The position numbers and the translations under genes were made by a program. From Sporobacter termitidis DSM 10068 (GTDB taxonomy: Bacteria > Bacillota > Clostridia > Oscillospirales > Oscillospiraceae), in assembly GCF_900130065.1 (NCBI RefSeq), contig NZ_FQXV01000001.1, positions 278,572 to 342,571 on the forward strand: a stretch of 64,000 nt of DNA, read 5' to 3'. How positions within the stretch are numbered: position 1 is the stretch's first letter; every line of letters starts with the position of its first letter. Below the pieces are notes generated by a model. The model did not search any database and was not told where the DNA came from. It worked only from the letters and a program-made list of their open reading frames with translations. Below are positions 16,183 through 25,332 of the stretch, piece by piece.

Positions 16183-17394
16183 ATGTACTTCGATTTTCAA
16201 AGCGCGCGGCGTAATTTCAGCTATATACCGGAGCCCATCCGTAACGGTTGGGGCGCCACCGACCCCGGCCCGCGCGATATTCTTCGTGACCTGGAAAATC
16301 CGGATATGCTGGTCCCGCCGGCAACAGACGCGGGACTCATGCCGAATCTTAAATTTTCTTTTTCCGACACCAGCATGGTACTGAAGCCGGGCGGCTGGTC
16401 CCGCGAAATCACCGCGAGGGAAATGCCGGCGCTGAAGACGCTGGCAGCCGTCAATATGCGCCTGACGCCGGGCGGGGTGCGCGAAGTCCACTGGCACGAA
16501 GCCTCCGAATGGTCGCTCGTGCTCACGGGCAGCGCCCGCGTCACCGCCGTCGACCAGCAGGGGCGCAACTTCATCGGGGATATCCATCCCGGAGACCTCT
16601 GGTACTTCCCTCCCCGCGTTTCCCACGCCCTGCAGGGAATGGCGGACGGCTGCGAGTTTATCCTGCTGTTTGACGACGGCGATTTTTCAGACCTGAATAC
16701 CCTGTCGCTGAGCGATCTGTTTGCCCATTATCCAAGGGAGGTGCTCTCCATGAATTTTGGGGTTCCGGCCAGCGAATTCAGGACCTTCCCGTCAGGGCAG
16801 GTTTATATATACCAAGGCACCGTACCAGGCCCGCTGGAGGAGGAAGCCGTCCGTTCCCCGTTCGGGCCGGTGCCGCAAACCTTCAAGCATGAGCTGATGG
16901 CCCAGGACCCCATCGCCACCGCGGGCGGCAGCGTCCGTATTGCGGACACCGCAAACTTCCACGTGGCCAAAACAACGGCCGCGGCGCTTGTAGAGATCAA
17001 GCCCGGCGCCATGCGTGAGATCCACTGGCACAACAATAACGATGAATTCCAATATTACCTGACCGGTCAGGGACGCATGACGGTTTTCGGGGAAAACGGC
17101 AGGGCCCGCACCTTCAATTACCGCGCGGGCGATGTGGGTTATATCCCTGTCGGCTACGTACATTATGTCCAGAACACCGGAAACGACACGCTGTGGTTCC
17201 TGGAGGCATTCAGGAGCGAGCACTTTGAGAGCATTTCTCTCAACCAGACCATGGCGCTGACGCCCCGCAGCATTGTCGGGAGCAACCTGCGCGCCGGCCC
17301 GCAATTTCTGGACGCGCTGCGCGCCGCGAACTGTCCCGTTATCCCCTGCGTCTCCGACAACGCCTATCAGGCGGATGCCGGGGGGATGAAATAG
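16183..17394 (+). CDS. Bicupin of the oxalate decarboxylase family
   Basis: 403 residues, GGAG seven nt before the ATG. Two cupin domains: the first has metal ligands His103, His105, Glu109 and His148 ([16 protein letters not shown]), the second His281, His283, Glu288 and His327 ([18 protein letters not shown]). Length and layout match OxdC-type Mn oxalate decarboxylases, which turn oxalate into formate and CO2. That formate could feed the local formate dehydrogenases (inference). The lid of the first active site reads FSDLNT where B. subtilis OxdC has FSENST, so the proton-donating Glu is an Asp here and the activity could differ. It is monocistronic, ended by the hairpin at 17450. Confidence 0.85.
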   Translation: MYFDFQSARRNFSYIPEPIRNGWGATDPGPRDILRDLENPDMLVPPATDAGLMPNLKFSFSDTSMVLKPGGWSREITAREMPALKTLAAVNMRLTPGGVREVHWHEASEWSLVLTGSARVTAVDQQGRNFIGDIHPGDLWYFPPRVSHALQGMADGCEFILLFDDGDFSDLNTLSLSDLFAHYPREVLSMNFGVPASEFRTFPSGQVYIYQGTVPGPLEEEAVRSPFGPVPQTFKHELMAQDPIATAGGSVRIADTANFHVAKTTAAALVEIKPGAMREIHWHNNNDEFQYYLTGQGRMTVFGENGRARTFNYRAGDVGYIPVGYVHYVQNTGNDTLWFLEAFRSEHFESISLNQTMALTPRSIVGSNLRAGPQFLDALRAANCPVIPCVSDNAYQADAGGMK

Positions 17395-17449
17395 CGGCCT
17401 GAAATAAAAACCGTTTGCAAAATCAAATTTGCCACGCTATAATCAAAGC

Positions 17450-17505
17450 GCAACGCGCCGTGTTTCACGTAAGTCCAGTTGAAACACGGCGCGTTGCTAT
17501 TTTTA
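17450..17505 (+). terminator. Terminator of the bicupin gene
   Basis: An 18-bp perfect stem: GCAACGCGCCGTGTTTCA (17450-17467) pairs with 17480-17497, followed by TATTTTTATTTT. It separates the bicupin from the MFS pseudogene. Confidence 0.9.
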
Positions 17506-17522
17506 TTTTCAGGTGGGCGACG

Positions 17523-18745
17523 ATGGATAAGACAAAACATAAGCTCTGGACAAAGGATTTTATTTTAGCCACCCTCTCGGGACTTTTTGCGGCGCTGGTG
17601 TTTTACATCACAATGACGACCCTTGCCGACTACGCCGCCAAAGCCTTCGGCGCTGGTGAAAGCATCGCGGGCCTGACGGCGGGCATCTTCGTGCTGGGCG
17701 GCGTGCTCGGGCGGATTTTCTGCGGCCGGTATCTTGAAACCGTCGGCCGGAGACGGCTGGTGCTGGCCGGCGGTGCCGCGCGTTCTTCCTCCTGAGCCTG
17801 CCCTATCTGCTCCCTATCGGGCTTGCGCCGCTGCTGGCCGTCCGCTTTTTGCACGGGGCGGCCTTCGGCGTTGTCCACAGCGCTCTGTCCACGGTCGTGG
17901 TCGACCTGATTCCTCCGGACAGGCGCGGCGAGGGCATCGGTTTTTTCTCGCTGAATTTCACCGTCGCCACGGCGCTGGGGCCGCTGGCCGGCATGTTTAT
18001 CGTACAGCATTTTACATATACAGCACTGTTTGCCGTCTGCGCGGCGGCGGCGCTCTTAAGCCTTCTCCTGGCGGCCTTCGTCAAAATAGAAAAGCCTGTC
18101 TTCAGCGAGGAGCAGCTCGTCCAGCTTAAGAAAAAGCCGCTTGGGGATATCTTTGAGCGGCGCGCGCTCCCGCTGTCGCTGGTCGTTATTTTCATGAGCC
18201 TGTGCTACACCGGCGTCACTGCCTTCCTTAGCTCTTATACGGTGCAGCTTCATCAGGCGAGCACCGCGTCGCTGTTCTTTATCGTATACGCCGCCGCCAT
18301 CCTGATCTGCAGGCCTCTGGCCGGAAAGCTGCTGGATAAAAGGGGCGACAATATCGTCATGTACCCGGCTGTCGTGTTTTACGCGCTGAGCCTTCTGGCG
18401 CTGGCCTTCGCGCGCGGGGGCACCATGTTTATTCTGGCCGCCGTCCTCATGGCGCTCGGCTACGGCAATATTCTGAACATGGGGCAGACCATCGCGGTAA
18501 AATCCGTAGACCGCCACAAGGTCGGCAGCGCAACGTCGACGTACTTCGTTTTCTCGGATATCGGGCTGGGGCTGGGGCCGGTGCTTCTGGGCCTGATCGC
18601 CGGCGCCGGCGGCTTTGCCGCCATGTATCTCGCCGAAGCCGCCGTCGTCGCTCTCGGCGTCCCGCTGTATGGCCTCCTGCACGGCAGGCGCGCCCGCCGC
18701 GCCCAGGCCGGTATCTCACAAACTGAAAACAGCCCGGAGCATTAA
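17523..18745 (+). pseudogene. MFS transporter, interrupted by a frameshift
   Basis: From ATG 17523 (ribosome site AGGTGGGCG) the frame encodes TM1-TM2 and the MFS loop GRIFCGRYLETVGRRRLVLA, then breaks and reaches a stop at 17793-17795. The continuation is in a different frame from about 17775 (RAFFLLSLPYLLPIGLAPLL) and runs to 18745 with the remaining transmembrane segments. One base appears to be missing around 17770-17790 relative to an intact gene. The whole would be about 407 residues and 12 segments, similar to quinolone or sugar efflux MFS proteins. It could be a real mutation or a sequencing error; otherwise the coding sequence looks undecayed. Confidence 0.85.
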
Positions 18746-18763
18746 AGGCTCCGCGCTGCTTTT
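18730..18763. terminator. Bidirectional terminator between the MFS gene and the DEAD-box helicase gene
   Basis: CAGCCCGGAGC and GCTCCGCGCTG form a stem with one C-C mismatch, followed by TTTT on the plus strand. The TAA stop of the MFS gene lies in the loop. Confidence 0.75.
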
Positions 18764-18767
18764 ACCT

Positions 18768-20066
18768 CTACACGTTTTTACCGGGCCCCCGGTCCGAAGG
18801 ATTGCGCCTGTTGCCGTGGTACCTGCCCCTGTAGCCGGAGCCGGAGCTTTTTCCGCCGTTTGGGTTCCCGGAATGATGGGTCCTTCTGCCTCGGGGCGGC
18901 GCGTCCAGCTGCCTATCCTCCGGCGTCTCATCCTGCAGGATATACGGATGCTCGGAGACGACCTCCAGCCTTTTGCCCGTCAGCCTTTCAATGCCGTCCA
19001 GGCTCTTGATTTCCAGCAGGTCACAGAACGAGATGGCCGTGCCGCCGTGTCCCGCCCTGCCCGTGCGCCCGATCCGGTGCACGTAATCCTCCGGAGACTC
19101 CGGCAGGTCAAAATTGACGACGTGGGACAGCTCCACGATGTCGATGCCCCTGGCCACGATGTCTGTGGCCACAAGGACGCGGGACTTGCCCTCTTTGAAC
19201 TTGCTCAGGGCCATCTGCCGCACCGACTGGGACTTGTCGGCGTGGATGACCTCGCAGGTCTCGCCGGCCCGGCGCAGCGCTTCCGTCAGCCTGTTGGCGC
19301 CGTGCTTCGTCCTGGTGAATACAAGGGCGGAGACAATATCCTCCGTTTTAAGCAGATGGGCCAGCAGCTTTGTCTTATTGCTTTTGTTGACGTAGTACAG
19401 CTTCTGCTCAATGGTGTCCACAGTGGAAGACACGGGTGTGACGGCCACCTTGACGGGATCTTTTAATATCCTTTTCGTCAGCTTTTCGATCTCGGCCGGC
19501 ATCGTCGCGGAAAACAGCATGGTCTGCCTTTTTTCGGGCAGCCTGGCGATGATCCTCTCCACGTCGCGCAGAAAGCCCATGTCCAGCATACGGTCCGCCT
19601 CGTCCAGGACGAAATAGCTGATATGGCGCAGGTCGACATGCTTTTGATCCAGCAGGTCGATGAGCCGCCCCGGCGTCGCCGTCAGGATGTCCACGCCGCT
19701 CTGCAGCGCCTGGACCTGGGGATTTTGCGACACGCCGCCAAAAATCACCGTGTTCTTCAGGCCGACAAATTCGCCGTAGGCCGAAAAGCTGGCGGCGATC
19801 TGTGTGGCAAGCTCCCGGGTCGGCGTCAATACCAGCGCCTTCGGGGCGGTGCCCTTTCGGAGCGCTTTCTCCGCGTACAGCTTCTGCAGGATGGGCACGG
19901 CGAAGGACGCCGTCTTTCCCGTCCCCGTCTGGGCGCAGCCGAGAATGTCCCGGCCGTCCAGCAGCGGCGGAATAGCCTCCTCCTGGATCGGGGTCGGTTC
20001 GGTATATCCGGCCTTGTCCAGGGCTTTTAAAATCGGTTCTATAATTTTCAGACTCTCAAATGTCAT
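18768..20066 (-). CDS. DEAD-box RNA helicase (RhlE-like)
   Basis: 432 residues. Q motif EPTPIQ, motif I AQTGTGKT, motif II DEAD (YFVLDEADRMLDMGF), motif III SAT and motif VI HRIGRTGRAG are all present. After the two RecA-like domains (about residues 1-375) comes a basic Gly/Arg/Asn-rich tail (GYRGRYHGNRRNPSDRG), typical of RhlE/cold-shock helicases that remodel structured RNA and ribosome precursors. A promoter lies at 20210-20238 with a leader of about 140 nt, which could mediate cold control. It is convergent with the MFS gene. Confidence 0.92.
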   Translation of the reverse strand: MTFESLKIIEPILKALDKAGYTEPTPIQEEAIPPLLDGRDILGCAQTGTGKTASFAVPILQKLYAEKALRKGTAPKALVLTPTRELATQIAASFSAYGEFVGLKNTVIFGGVSQNPQVQALQSGVDILTATPGRLIDLLDQKHVDLRHISYFVLDEADRMLDMGFLRDVERIIARLPEKRQTMLFSATMPAEIEKLTKRILKDPVKVAVTPVSSTVDTIEQKLYYVNKSNKTKLLAHLLKTEDIVSALVFTRTKHGANRLTEALRRAGETCEVIHADKSQSVRQMALSKFKEGKSRVLVATDIVARGIDIVELSHVVNFDLPESPEDYVHRIGRTGRAGHGGTAISFCDLLEIKSLDGIERLTGKRLEVVSEHPYILQDETPEDRQLDAPPRGRRTHHSGNPNGGKSSGSGYRGRYHGNRRNPSDRGPGKNV

Positions 20067-20209
20067 GAATGTGATTTTCTCCTTCTTATCTTCAGCAAAG
20101 TGCGCTGGACAGCCGGCATCTCATGCGCACTGTCCAAGATAAAAGGGCGGTCACCCTAAAAAGAGCTCTCCACCCAAATTACAGTTGCTTGATTTATTCA
20201 ACTGTTTTA

Positions 20210-20238
20210 ATCATACTATGAATGGGACGTTTTGTAAA
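20210..20238 (-). promoter_or_regulatory. Promoter of the DEAD-box helicase gene at 18768-20066
   Basis: Minus strand: TTTACA (20233-20238), a 17-nt spacer, TATGAT (20210-20215). The transcript would have a leader of about 140 nt containing a weak hairpin (GGACAG...CTGTCC near 20103-20133). Confidence 0.6.
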
Positions 20239-20275
20239 CCAATTATTCAAAATTTCGGACGTTTGCTCCGTTTTG

Positions 20276-21253
20276 CTACGACTCCGGGACATATTTCAGG
20301 TCGTATGTATCTTCCAGAATCCGCGTCATGCGCCAGATCGTTTCGTTATAAGGCGCGGGGACGCCCAGCTTCTGCCCTTCCCTGTAGACCGCTCCGTTCA
20401 AAAAGTCGACCTCCGTCCTGTTTCCGCGGCTGACGTCGTGGATGGCCGAGGTATAGTGCCGCTCCGTCACCGGCCCCTTCGGGATGGACGGCAGGCCGTG
20501 ATGCGTCCAGTAATCCTCGGCGTCCATCGGGATACCTTTTGCGGTGGCCACCGCACAGACCTCCCTGCCGATGTGCTTATACAGCTCGGTGCCCATCTCG
20601 TGGCTGATAAAATCCTGCGGCGCGATCTGCAAAATGGCGCAGGGGCAGTTGAAGACGGCGTTATTATAGAGCTTATCCCAGATGATCGCCTCAATATTTT
20701 CGTCCAGCCGCGCGATAAAGCCGCCGGCGGTAAAAATATCGACGAGCCGCCGGTATGTATCAAAACGCCGCGTCTCCTTACCCAGCGGATAGAAGAAAGC
20801 CCCGGCCGGACTGTCGGGGAATCTGTCCCGGCCGAAAATTTTACCCGGCGCGTAGAGGGTGGCCGACGATTTCAGGATGCCGTGCCCGATGTTTTCCTCG
20901 GGCAGCAGCCGCTTTAACAGGTCCGCGTTGCCGATGCCGTTCTGCAGCGTGAGGACCACCGTGCCGTCCCCGAACAGGGCCTTGTTATTTTGAACGGACG
21001 ATGTGGTGTTGATGCCCTTGACGAGCAGGATGACCACATCGCAAACGCCCACGTCTTCCGCCCGGATCGTCGCCCCGTCCACCCGGACCGTCTCCGGCGC
21101 GTGCCCCTCGATCTCCATAAAAAGGCCGTTTTCCGAAACGGCTTTCATGTGAGCCTCATATGGATCGACAAAATATACCTCGCCGCCGCCCTTTTTGAGA
21201 TACGCCCCTACCATCGCGCCCATCGCCCCGGCGCCCAGAATCGCGATTTTCAT
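20276..21253 (-). CDS. Ketopantoate reductase family protein (PanE/ApbA-like)
   Basis: 325 residues from the ATG at 21253 with GGAGG seven nt upstream (an upstream in-frame start at 21277 is less likely). It begins MKIAILGAGAMGAMVGAYL, a Rossmann NADP-binding motif GxGxxG. LTLQNGIGN and the C-terminal helical domain (VDFLNGAVYREGQKLGVPAP) are typical of 2-dehydropantoate 2-reductases, which make pantoate for coenzyme A using NADPH. This superfamily includes paralogues with other substrates and no other pantothenate genes are nearby, so the substrate is uncertain. Confidence 0.85.
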   Translation of the reverse strand: MKIAILGAGAMGAMVGAYLKKGGGEVYFVDPYEAHMKAVSENGLFMEIEGHAPETVRVDGATIRAEDVGVCDVVILLVKGINTTSSVQNNKALFGDGTVVLTLQNGIGNADLLKRLLPEENIGHGILKSSATLYAPGKIFGRDRFPDSPAGAFFYPLGKETRRFDTYRRLVDIFTAGGFIARLDENIEAIIWDKLYNNAVFNCPCAILQIAPQDFISHEMGTELYKHIGREVCAVATAKGIPMDAEDYWTHHGLPSIPKGPVTERHYTSAIHDVSRGNRTEVDFLNGAVYREGQKLGVPAPYNETIWRMTRILEDTYDLKYVPES

Positions 21254-22018
21254 GTCACGCCCTCCTGTCCCGTTCATGTGATTTATTGCCCGTTTAAGGA
21301 CATTTTACCACAAAATGGCGATAAAATGAAATAATCAATTTCACGAAGCCCCGCACAAAGCGCGCCCCCCACGTTCTAGTGCTGTAGGGTGCCGGGAGGC
21401 GGGTATTGAGCCGTACGAGGGATTCGACAGGAAAACAGGCTTGTATTGGATGAAAAAAGACTTCTATTTGATGTTTTGGGGCTGATATTGATTAAAAACG
21501 CCTTGTTAAGCTTTGAAAAGGGGCTGGAGTGGGGCGATATTTTCCTTGATATGTTACGAGAGCATGAAGTGTTTCGCACTCGAAAAGCGGTCAAATCGTT
21601 GCGGTTACAGGATAATCGATTTTTGAAAATCTCAATTTGTGCTATATTATAATTATTTTTTTCTGCGTTGCCTTTTGCGTATGGGTTCTTTAGCTTCATT
21701 ATAGCACGGATATCCCTTATTTTGCGTAATATGATGACCGGGTGAACACCCTCCCGGCGCGGAGCAAGATTCACTCCTTCCGGCGCTGCGCGCCCCTTCC
21801 CCTAGGGGGAAAGCCTGGATTCCCGCCTTCGCGGGAATGACAAGCCTGCAGGAAGTCTTACGGGGTCCGGGGCGGAGCCCCGCAAAAACGGGTCATAGGG
21901 CGCAGCCCTATACCTTACTTTGGGCGGGCGGGCGGGAATTTTGATGTAGGCGATCGGTAATTAATAATGTATAATAATGCTAAGCTCACAAATACGCGGG
22001 AAAGAAAACGAGGGCGCC
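21254..22018. other. Large intergenic region with palindromes and one possible gene remnant
   Basis: 765 bp without a convincing gene. The part 21410-21660 is AT-rich and has a plus-strand open frame (about 21446-21652, LLFDVLGLILIKNALLSFEK) that may be the remnant of a coding sequence, but it lacks a ribosome site and I recognise no family. The part 21740-21960 is GC-rich with a row of small palindromes (gattcccgcc/ttcgcgggaatg, ggggcggagcccc, agggcgcagccct) resembling REP-type intergenic repeats. A G-quadruplex motif follows at 21922-21936. Confidence 0.5.
21922..21936 (+). other. Perfect G-quadruplex motif
   Basis: GGGCGGGCGGGCGGG, four G3 runs with single-C loops, on the non-template strand about 80 bp upstream of the serine dehydratase start. 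One-nucleotide loops give the most stable quadruplexes in vitro; a regulatory role is inference. Confidence 0.6.
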
Positions 22019-23227
22019 ATGAAATCCATAATGGAACTATATAAAATCGGCAGCGGGCCGTCCAGCTCCCACACGATGGGGCCGGAAAAAGCCGCGCGGA
22101 TATTTAAAGGCGAGCACACGGACGCCGAAAAATTCAAAGCCGTGCTTTACGGCTCTCTGGCAAAGACCGGCAAGGGACATATGACCGACACCGCGATACT
22201 CCGGGCGCTGTCACCGACGCCGGCGGACGTGGCGTTTGTCCCCGAGCCGGAGTTTGTCCTGACTCATCCCAACACCATGGACTTTTTCGCCTATACCGGC
22301 GGCCGTGAAACGGGCTCGATGCGCGTTCTGAGCGTCGGCGGCGGCGATATCGTCATCGAAGGCCGGCAGATTCTGGAGCAGCCGGAGGTCTATCCCGAAA
22401 ACACGTTTTCGGAAATCAGCCGTCTGTGCAAGGCCGGCAACATCCGCCTGAGCGAGTATATAGAGCGCTGCGAGGGCCGGAAAATCTGGGACTATCTCTA
22501 TATCGTCTGGGAGGCGATGAAGCGCTCCATCGTGGACGGGCTCTCCGTCACCGGGACGCTGGAGGGCGGGCTGGGCGTGGAGCGCAAGGCGCAGTTTCTG
22601 TACAACCAGCGGCATATTGACGAGAGCCCGGAGACCAGGGAAAACCGGACCGTCTGCGCCTACGCCTTCGCAGTCAGCGAGCAGAACGCCGCCGGGGGCA
22701 CCGTCGTCACGGCGCCCACCTGCGGCTCCAGCGGCGTTGTGCCGGCGGCGCTGCGGTATATGCAGGAGAAGAAGCATTTTACGGACGAGCAGATCGTCCG
22801 GGCGCTGGCCGCAGGCGGTCTCATCGGCAATCTGGTCAAGCAGAACGCCTCCATCAGCGGCGCGGAATGCGGCTGCCAGGCGGAGGTCGGCACCGGCTGC
22901 GCGATGGCCTCCGCCGCGCTGGCGGAGCTGTTCGAGATGGGCATCGACCAGATAGAATACGCCGCCGAGGTGGCGCTGGAGCATCATCTCGGCCTGACGT
23001 GCGATCCCATCGGGGGCCTCGTCCAGATCCCCTGCATCGAGCGCAACGCCGTGGCCGCCATGCGCGCCATCAACGCGCTGAGCCTTGCCAATTTTCTGTC
23101 GAACACCCGTAAAATCTCCTTCGACCTCGTTGTCCAGACCATGGATGAAACAGGCCGCGATATCTCCAGCCGCTACCGCGAGACGGCCGAAGGCGGCCTT
23201 GCCAAGCTCTACAGGATCGGCAGCTGA
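22019..23227 (+). CDS. sdaA: L-serine ammonia-lyase (iron-sulfur serine dehydratase), single chain
   Basis: 402 residues from the ATG at 22019 (GAGG five nt upstream). The beta domain starts MKSIMELYKIGSGPSSSHTM (serine-binding SSSHT motif), and the alpha domain contains TAPTCGSSGVVPAAL, ECGCQAEVGTGCAMASAA and CDPIGGLVQIPCIERNA, with the cysteines that bind the 4Fe-4S cluster. The enzyme converts L-serine to pyruvate and ammonia. Both domains are fused in one chain, as in E. coli SdaA rather than the split SdaAA/SdaAB of many Firmicutes. It is followed by repeat copy D. Confidence 0.93.
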   Translation: MKSIMELYKIGSGPSSSHTMGPEKAARIFKGEHTDAEKFKAVLYGSLAKTGKGHMTDTAILRALSPTPADVAFVPEPEFVLTHPNTMDFFAYTGGRETGSMRVLSVGGGDIVIEGRQILEQPEVYPENTFSEISRLCKAGNIRLSEYIERCEGRKIWDYLYIVWEAMKRSIVDGLSVTGTLEGGLGVERKAQFLYNQRHIDESPETRENRTVCAYAFAVSEQNAAGGTVVTAPTCGSSGVVPAALRYMQEKKHFTDEQIVRALAAGGLIGNLVKQNASISGAECGCQAEVGTGCAMASAALAELFEMGIDQIEYAAEVALEHHLGLTCDPIGGLVQIPCIERNAVAAMRAINALSLANFLSNTRKISFDLVVQTMDETGRDISSRYRETAEGGLAKLYRIGS

Positions 23228-23228
23228 A

Positions 23229-23436
23229 AACTCATATGCAGCAAAAAAGCTTCGCAGAATTCCCGCCGCGCACGGCGGGAACAAGATGGAATCCGTCATT
23301 TCCGGCGGCGTGTAGTCGGCAATGACACTTATCGTGTAGGCCACGGCTGAGTGGCCTGCACGCTGCCTTTTGTCGGATAAAGCCCTCCGGGCTTTATCCG
23401 ACAGTCTGAAAGGGCCGACCGCAAGGTCGGCCCTTT
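23229..23436. repeat. Intergenic terminator-flanked repeat, copy D (degenerate left end)
   Basis: The core ends TTTATCCGACAGTCTG and is followed by hairpin 23409-23436 (AAAGGGCCGACC, GCAA, GGTCGGCCCTTT). The core matches copies B and C in part (the ggctgag...ctgc segment and GATAAAGCCC/GGGCTTTATC hairpin), but the left half is diverged and no left copy of the hairpin is seen. It lies between the convergent serine dehydratase and AraC-kinase genes, so the hairpin terminates both. Confidence 0.65.
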
Positions 23437-23452
23437 GTCATCGTTTCGGGGT

Positions 23453-24748
23453 TCAGATCAGCCTGTCAATCTCTGTTTTGTGCCGGACGATGAACTTCAG
23501 CATTTTCCGATTTGTGTCGCCGAGGGGCCGCAATTCCTCACGGCCTTCCAGGTATACGGCAAAAACCATCTGTATCGACAGGATCACGGGGAAAATGGCC
23601 TGCTTTTCCTCCGTCGTCAGCCTGTTCTCCCTGTCATAACCGCGCAGGATGCCGCCTAGCACGTCGAGCCACTTTTCATAGTTCTCCTCATCCGTTTCGC
23701 TTAAGAGCCCCGTCGAGCAGTAACAGACGTCCCACAACCGGATGTTGACCTCGCCCATGTCGAAATTGATAAAGCCGCTGACCGCACCATCCGAAAACAG
23801 GATATTGCCGGGGTGGGGGTTCCGGTGGACGAGCTGCCGCGGCAGCTTGCCGTACAGGCGCCCAAAACCGTCGAGGTAATCTCTGAAAAAGCGCTCGTCA
23901 AGCCCCATGTTCCACTGGACGTTCTGCTGCCGGAAATTCGGCAGCGCCCAATCGGTGACGATCCGGTACAGGTCAACGTCGTCCGGTGAGACATCGTTTT
24001 GCACCTCCTTCAGCGCCCTATGCAGCCGCGCGATGCCGGCGCCGTATTCTTCACCGACCGCGGTCCGGCGGTCGCCGAATCTTTCGGGCTTGGACAGCGG
24101 GCTGCCCTGGAGCCTGTGCGTCAGGATGAAGACCTCGCGGCCGTCCAGATAGGCGCCGCCCGCTGTCGTCGGCACCGGCAGTGCGGAAGCAAAACCCTGG
24201 CAGTCAAGCGCTTCGGCGATTTTAATGTCCTTCAGCAGCTTCTCACGATCACCCGTTCTCAGCACATAGCCGCCGACGGTCCAGTCGCTGCCAGACGGTT
24301 TCGCGCCGTCCGGGATACAGATATCCTCAATCGGCAGATTTTTTTCAATATCCCAGTTTTCGAGGATTTTTCGAAGTTCTTTTTCGGTATACATTGTTGC
24401 CACCTCTGGTATTTTTGGTGTGTGTTTTCCGTAAATCGCGATAAACTTTTTCGGAGAGCAGCCATACATTTTCATAAAAGCCTTGTAAAACCCCGCATAC
24501 GTGTCAAAACCGTATTCCATGACGACCTCGATGGCTTTCCTGCCGACGGCGATCTCGCTCAGCGCATGGTCCAGCCGGCGCTTGAGGATATAGGACGCCA
24601 CGGATGCGTCCATCACCGACGAGAACAAGCGGTAGTAATGAAACGTGGAATAATTGGCCATCCGGGCCAGCTCCTCAGCGGTGATGTCCGTCTTGAGATT
24701 GCGTTCGATGTAATCAAGGCTTCCTTTGATGATATCCGGTATCTGCAT
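23453..24748 (-). CDS. AraC-type HTH fused to an aminoglycoside-phosphotransferase-like domain (probable pseudokinase)
   Basis: 431 residues from the ATG at 24748 (GGAGGAGCGCC upstream). Residues 1-110 are an AraC/XylS DNA-binding domain (YIERNLKTDITAEELARMAN ... GFDTYAGFYKAF). Residues 120-431 resemble the APH/choline-kinase fold: HRNPHPGNILF (308-318) is the catalytic loop and GFINFDMG the metal-binding loop. In active kinases these read HxDxHxxN and IDF; here Asp310 and Asp328 equivalents are both Asn, while Asn315 remains. The domain may therefore bind a ligand rather than phosphorylate it, acting as a sensor for the HTH. Convergent with the serine dehydratase gene. Confidence 0.85.
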   Translation of the reverse strand: MQIPDIIKGSLDYIERNLKTDITAEELARMANYSTFHYYRLFSSVMDASVASYILKRRLDHALSEIAVGRKAIEVVMEYGFDTYAGFYKAFMKMYGCSPKKFIAIYGKHTPKIPEVATMYTEKELRKILENWDIEKNLPIEDICIPDGAKPSGSDWTVGGYVLRTGDREKLLKDIKIAEALDCQGFASALPVPTTAGGAYLDGREVFILTHRLQGSPLSKPERFGDRRTAVGEEYGAGIARLHRALKEVQNDVSPDDVDLYRIVTDWALPNFRQQNVQWNMGLDERFFRDYLDGFGRLYGKLPRQLVHRNPHPGNILFSDGAVSGFINFDMGEVNIRLWDVCYCSTGLLSETDEENYEKWLDVLGGILRGYDRENRLTTEEKQAIFPVILSIQMVFAVYLEGREELRPLGDTNRKMLKFIVRHKTEIDRLI

Positions 24749-24913
24749 GGCGCTCCTCCTCCGTACGGTGGCCCCAGTATAGCGCATGTCACCCACGAAA
24801 ACATTTCCTGCCCTGCTGCTTTTCCTGATCATTGCTTACGTATATAAATAATCATCTGCAGCAGCAAAAAGCAAGGGTACCTCTCAACGGCCCTTGCTTT
24901 TTGTCAGGTTCAG

Positions 24914-25246
24914 TTATCCTGCCCGCACCGGCTTTGACAGAGCGTATCTCGCATAGGCTTCACTGGATTGCAGGGGGGCTATTTCATAGCCTGCGGTATA
25001 CAGCGCGTTTCTCAGTTCTTCGGAAGTGCATTGGATTTCAACGTGCCGGCTCCATAACAGGCTGTGCCCGATGTGGGTGCGGAAGTCCACAAGCGGATTC
25101 AGGCTGGCGTTATGATGCGTGGTTATCGGGCTGTAAACGGTTTTGGCGCCGTTATCATAGACAATAACTTCCCCGCACACCATCAGGTACAGGTCTGAAT
25201 TCGGGCTTAAAATCCTGTCTAGAAATTCATCAAGTGAGATGGTCAT
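24914..25246 (-). CDS. Hypothetical protein downstream of selB
   Basis: 110 residues, AGAGGTG seven nt before the ATG. It begins MTISLDEFLDRILSPNSDLY and contains CGEVIVYDNGAKTVYSPITT and a C-terminal SSEAYARYALSKPV. No signal peptide, membrane segment or known motif is visible. It follows selB on the same strand after 86 bp and might share its transcript, but nothing links its function to selenium. Confidence 0.65.
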   Translation of the reverse strand: MTISLDEFLDRILSPNSDLYLMVCGEVIVYDNGAKTVYSPITTHHNASLNPLVDFRTHIGHSLLWSRHVEIQCTSEELRNALYTAGYEIAPLQSSEAYARYALSKPVRAG

Positions 25247-25332
25247 GTCATTTCACCTCTCACTTGTCATTGTAAGAGGAACCCTGCGGCAAGTCTGTTG
25301 CATTTACAACAGCATAGATAAACTTTCCTTTT

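Noticed and set aside
21376-21774. 132-codon minus-strand open frame between panE-like and sdaA genes
   Set aside because: No ribosome site or motif, and it crosses palindromic repeat sequence; the opposite strand looks slightly more protein-like but is also unsupported.
22211-23344. 377-codon minus-strand open frame across the serine dehydratase gene
   Set aside because: It covers a clearly conserved plus-strand enzyme and has no recognisable protein features.
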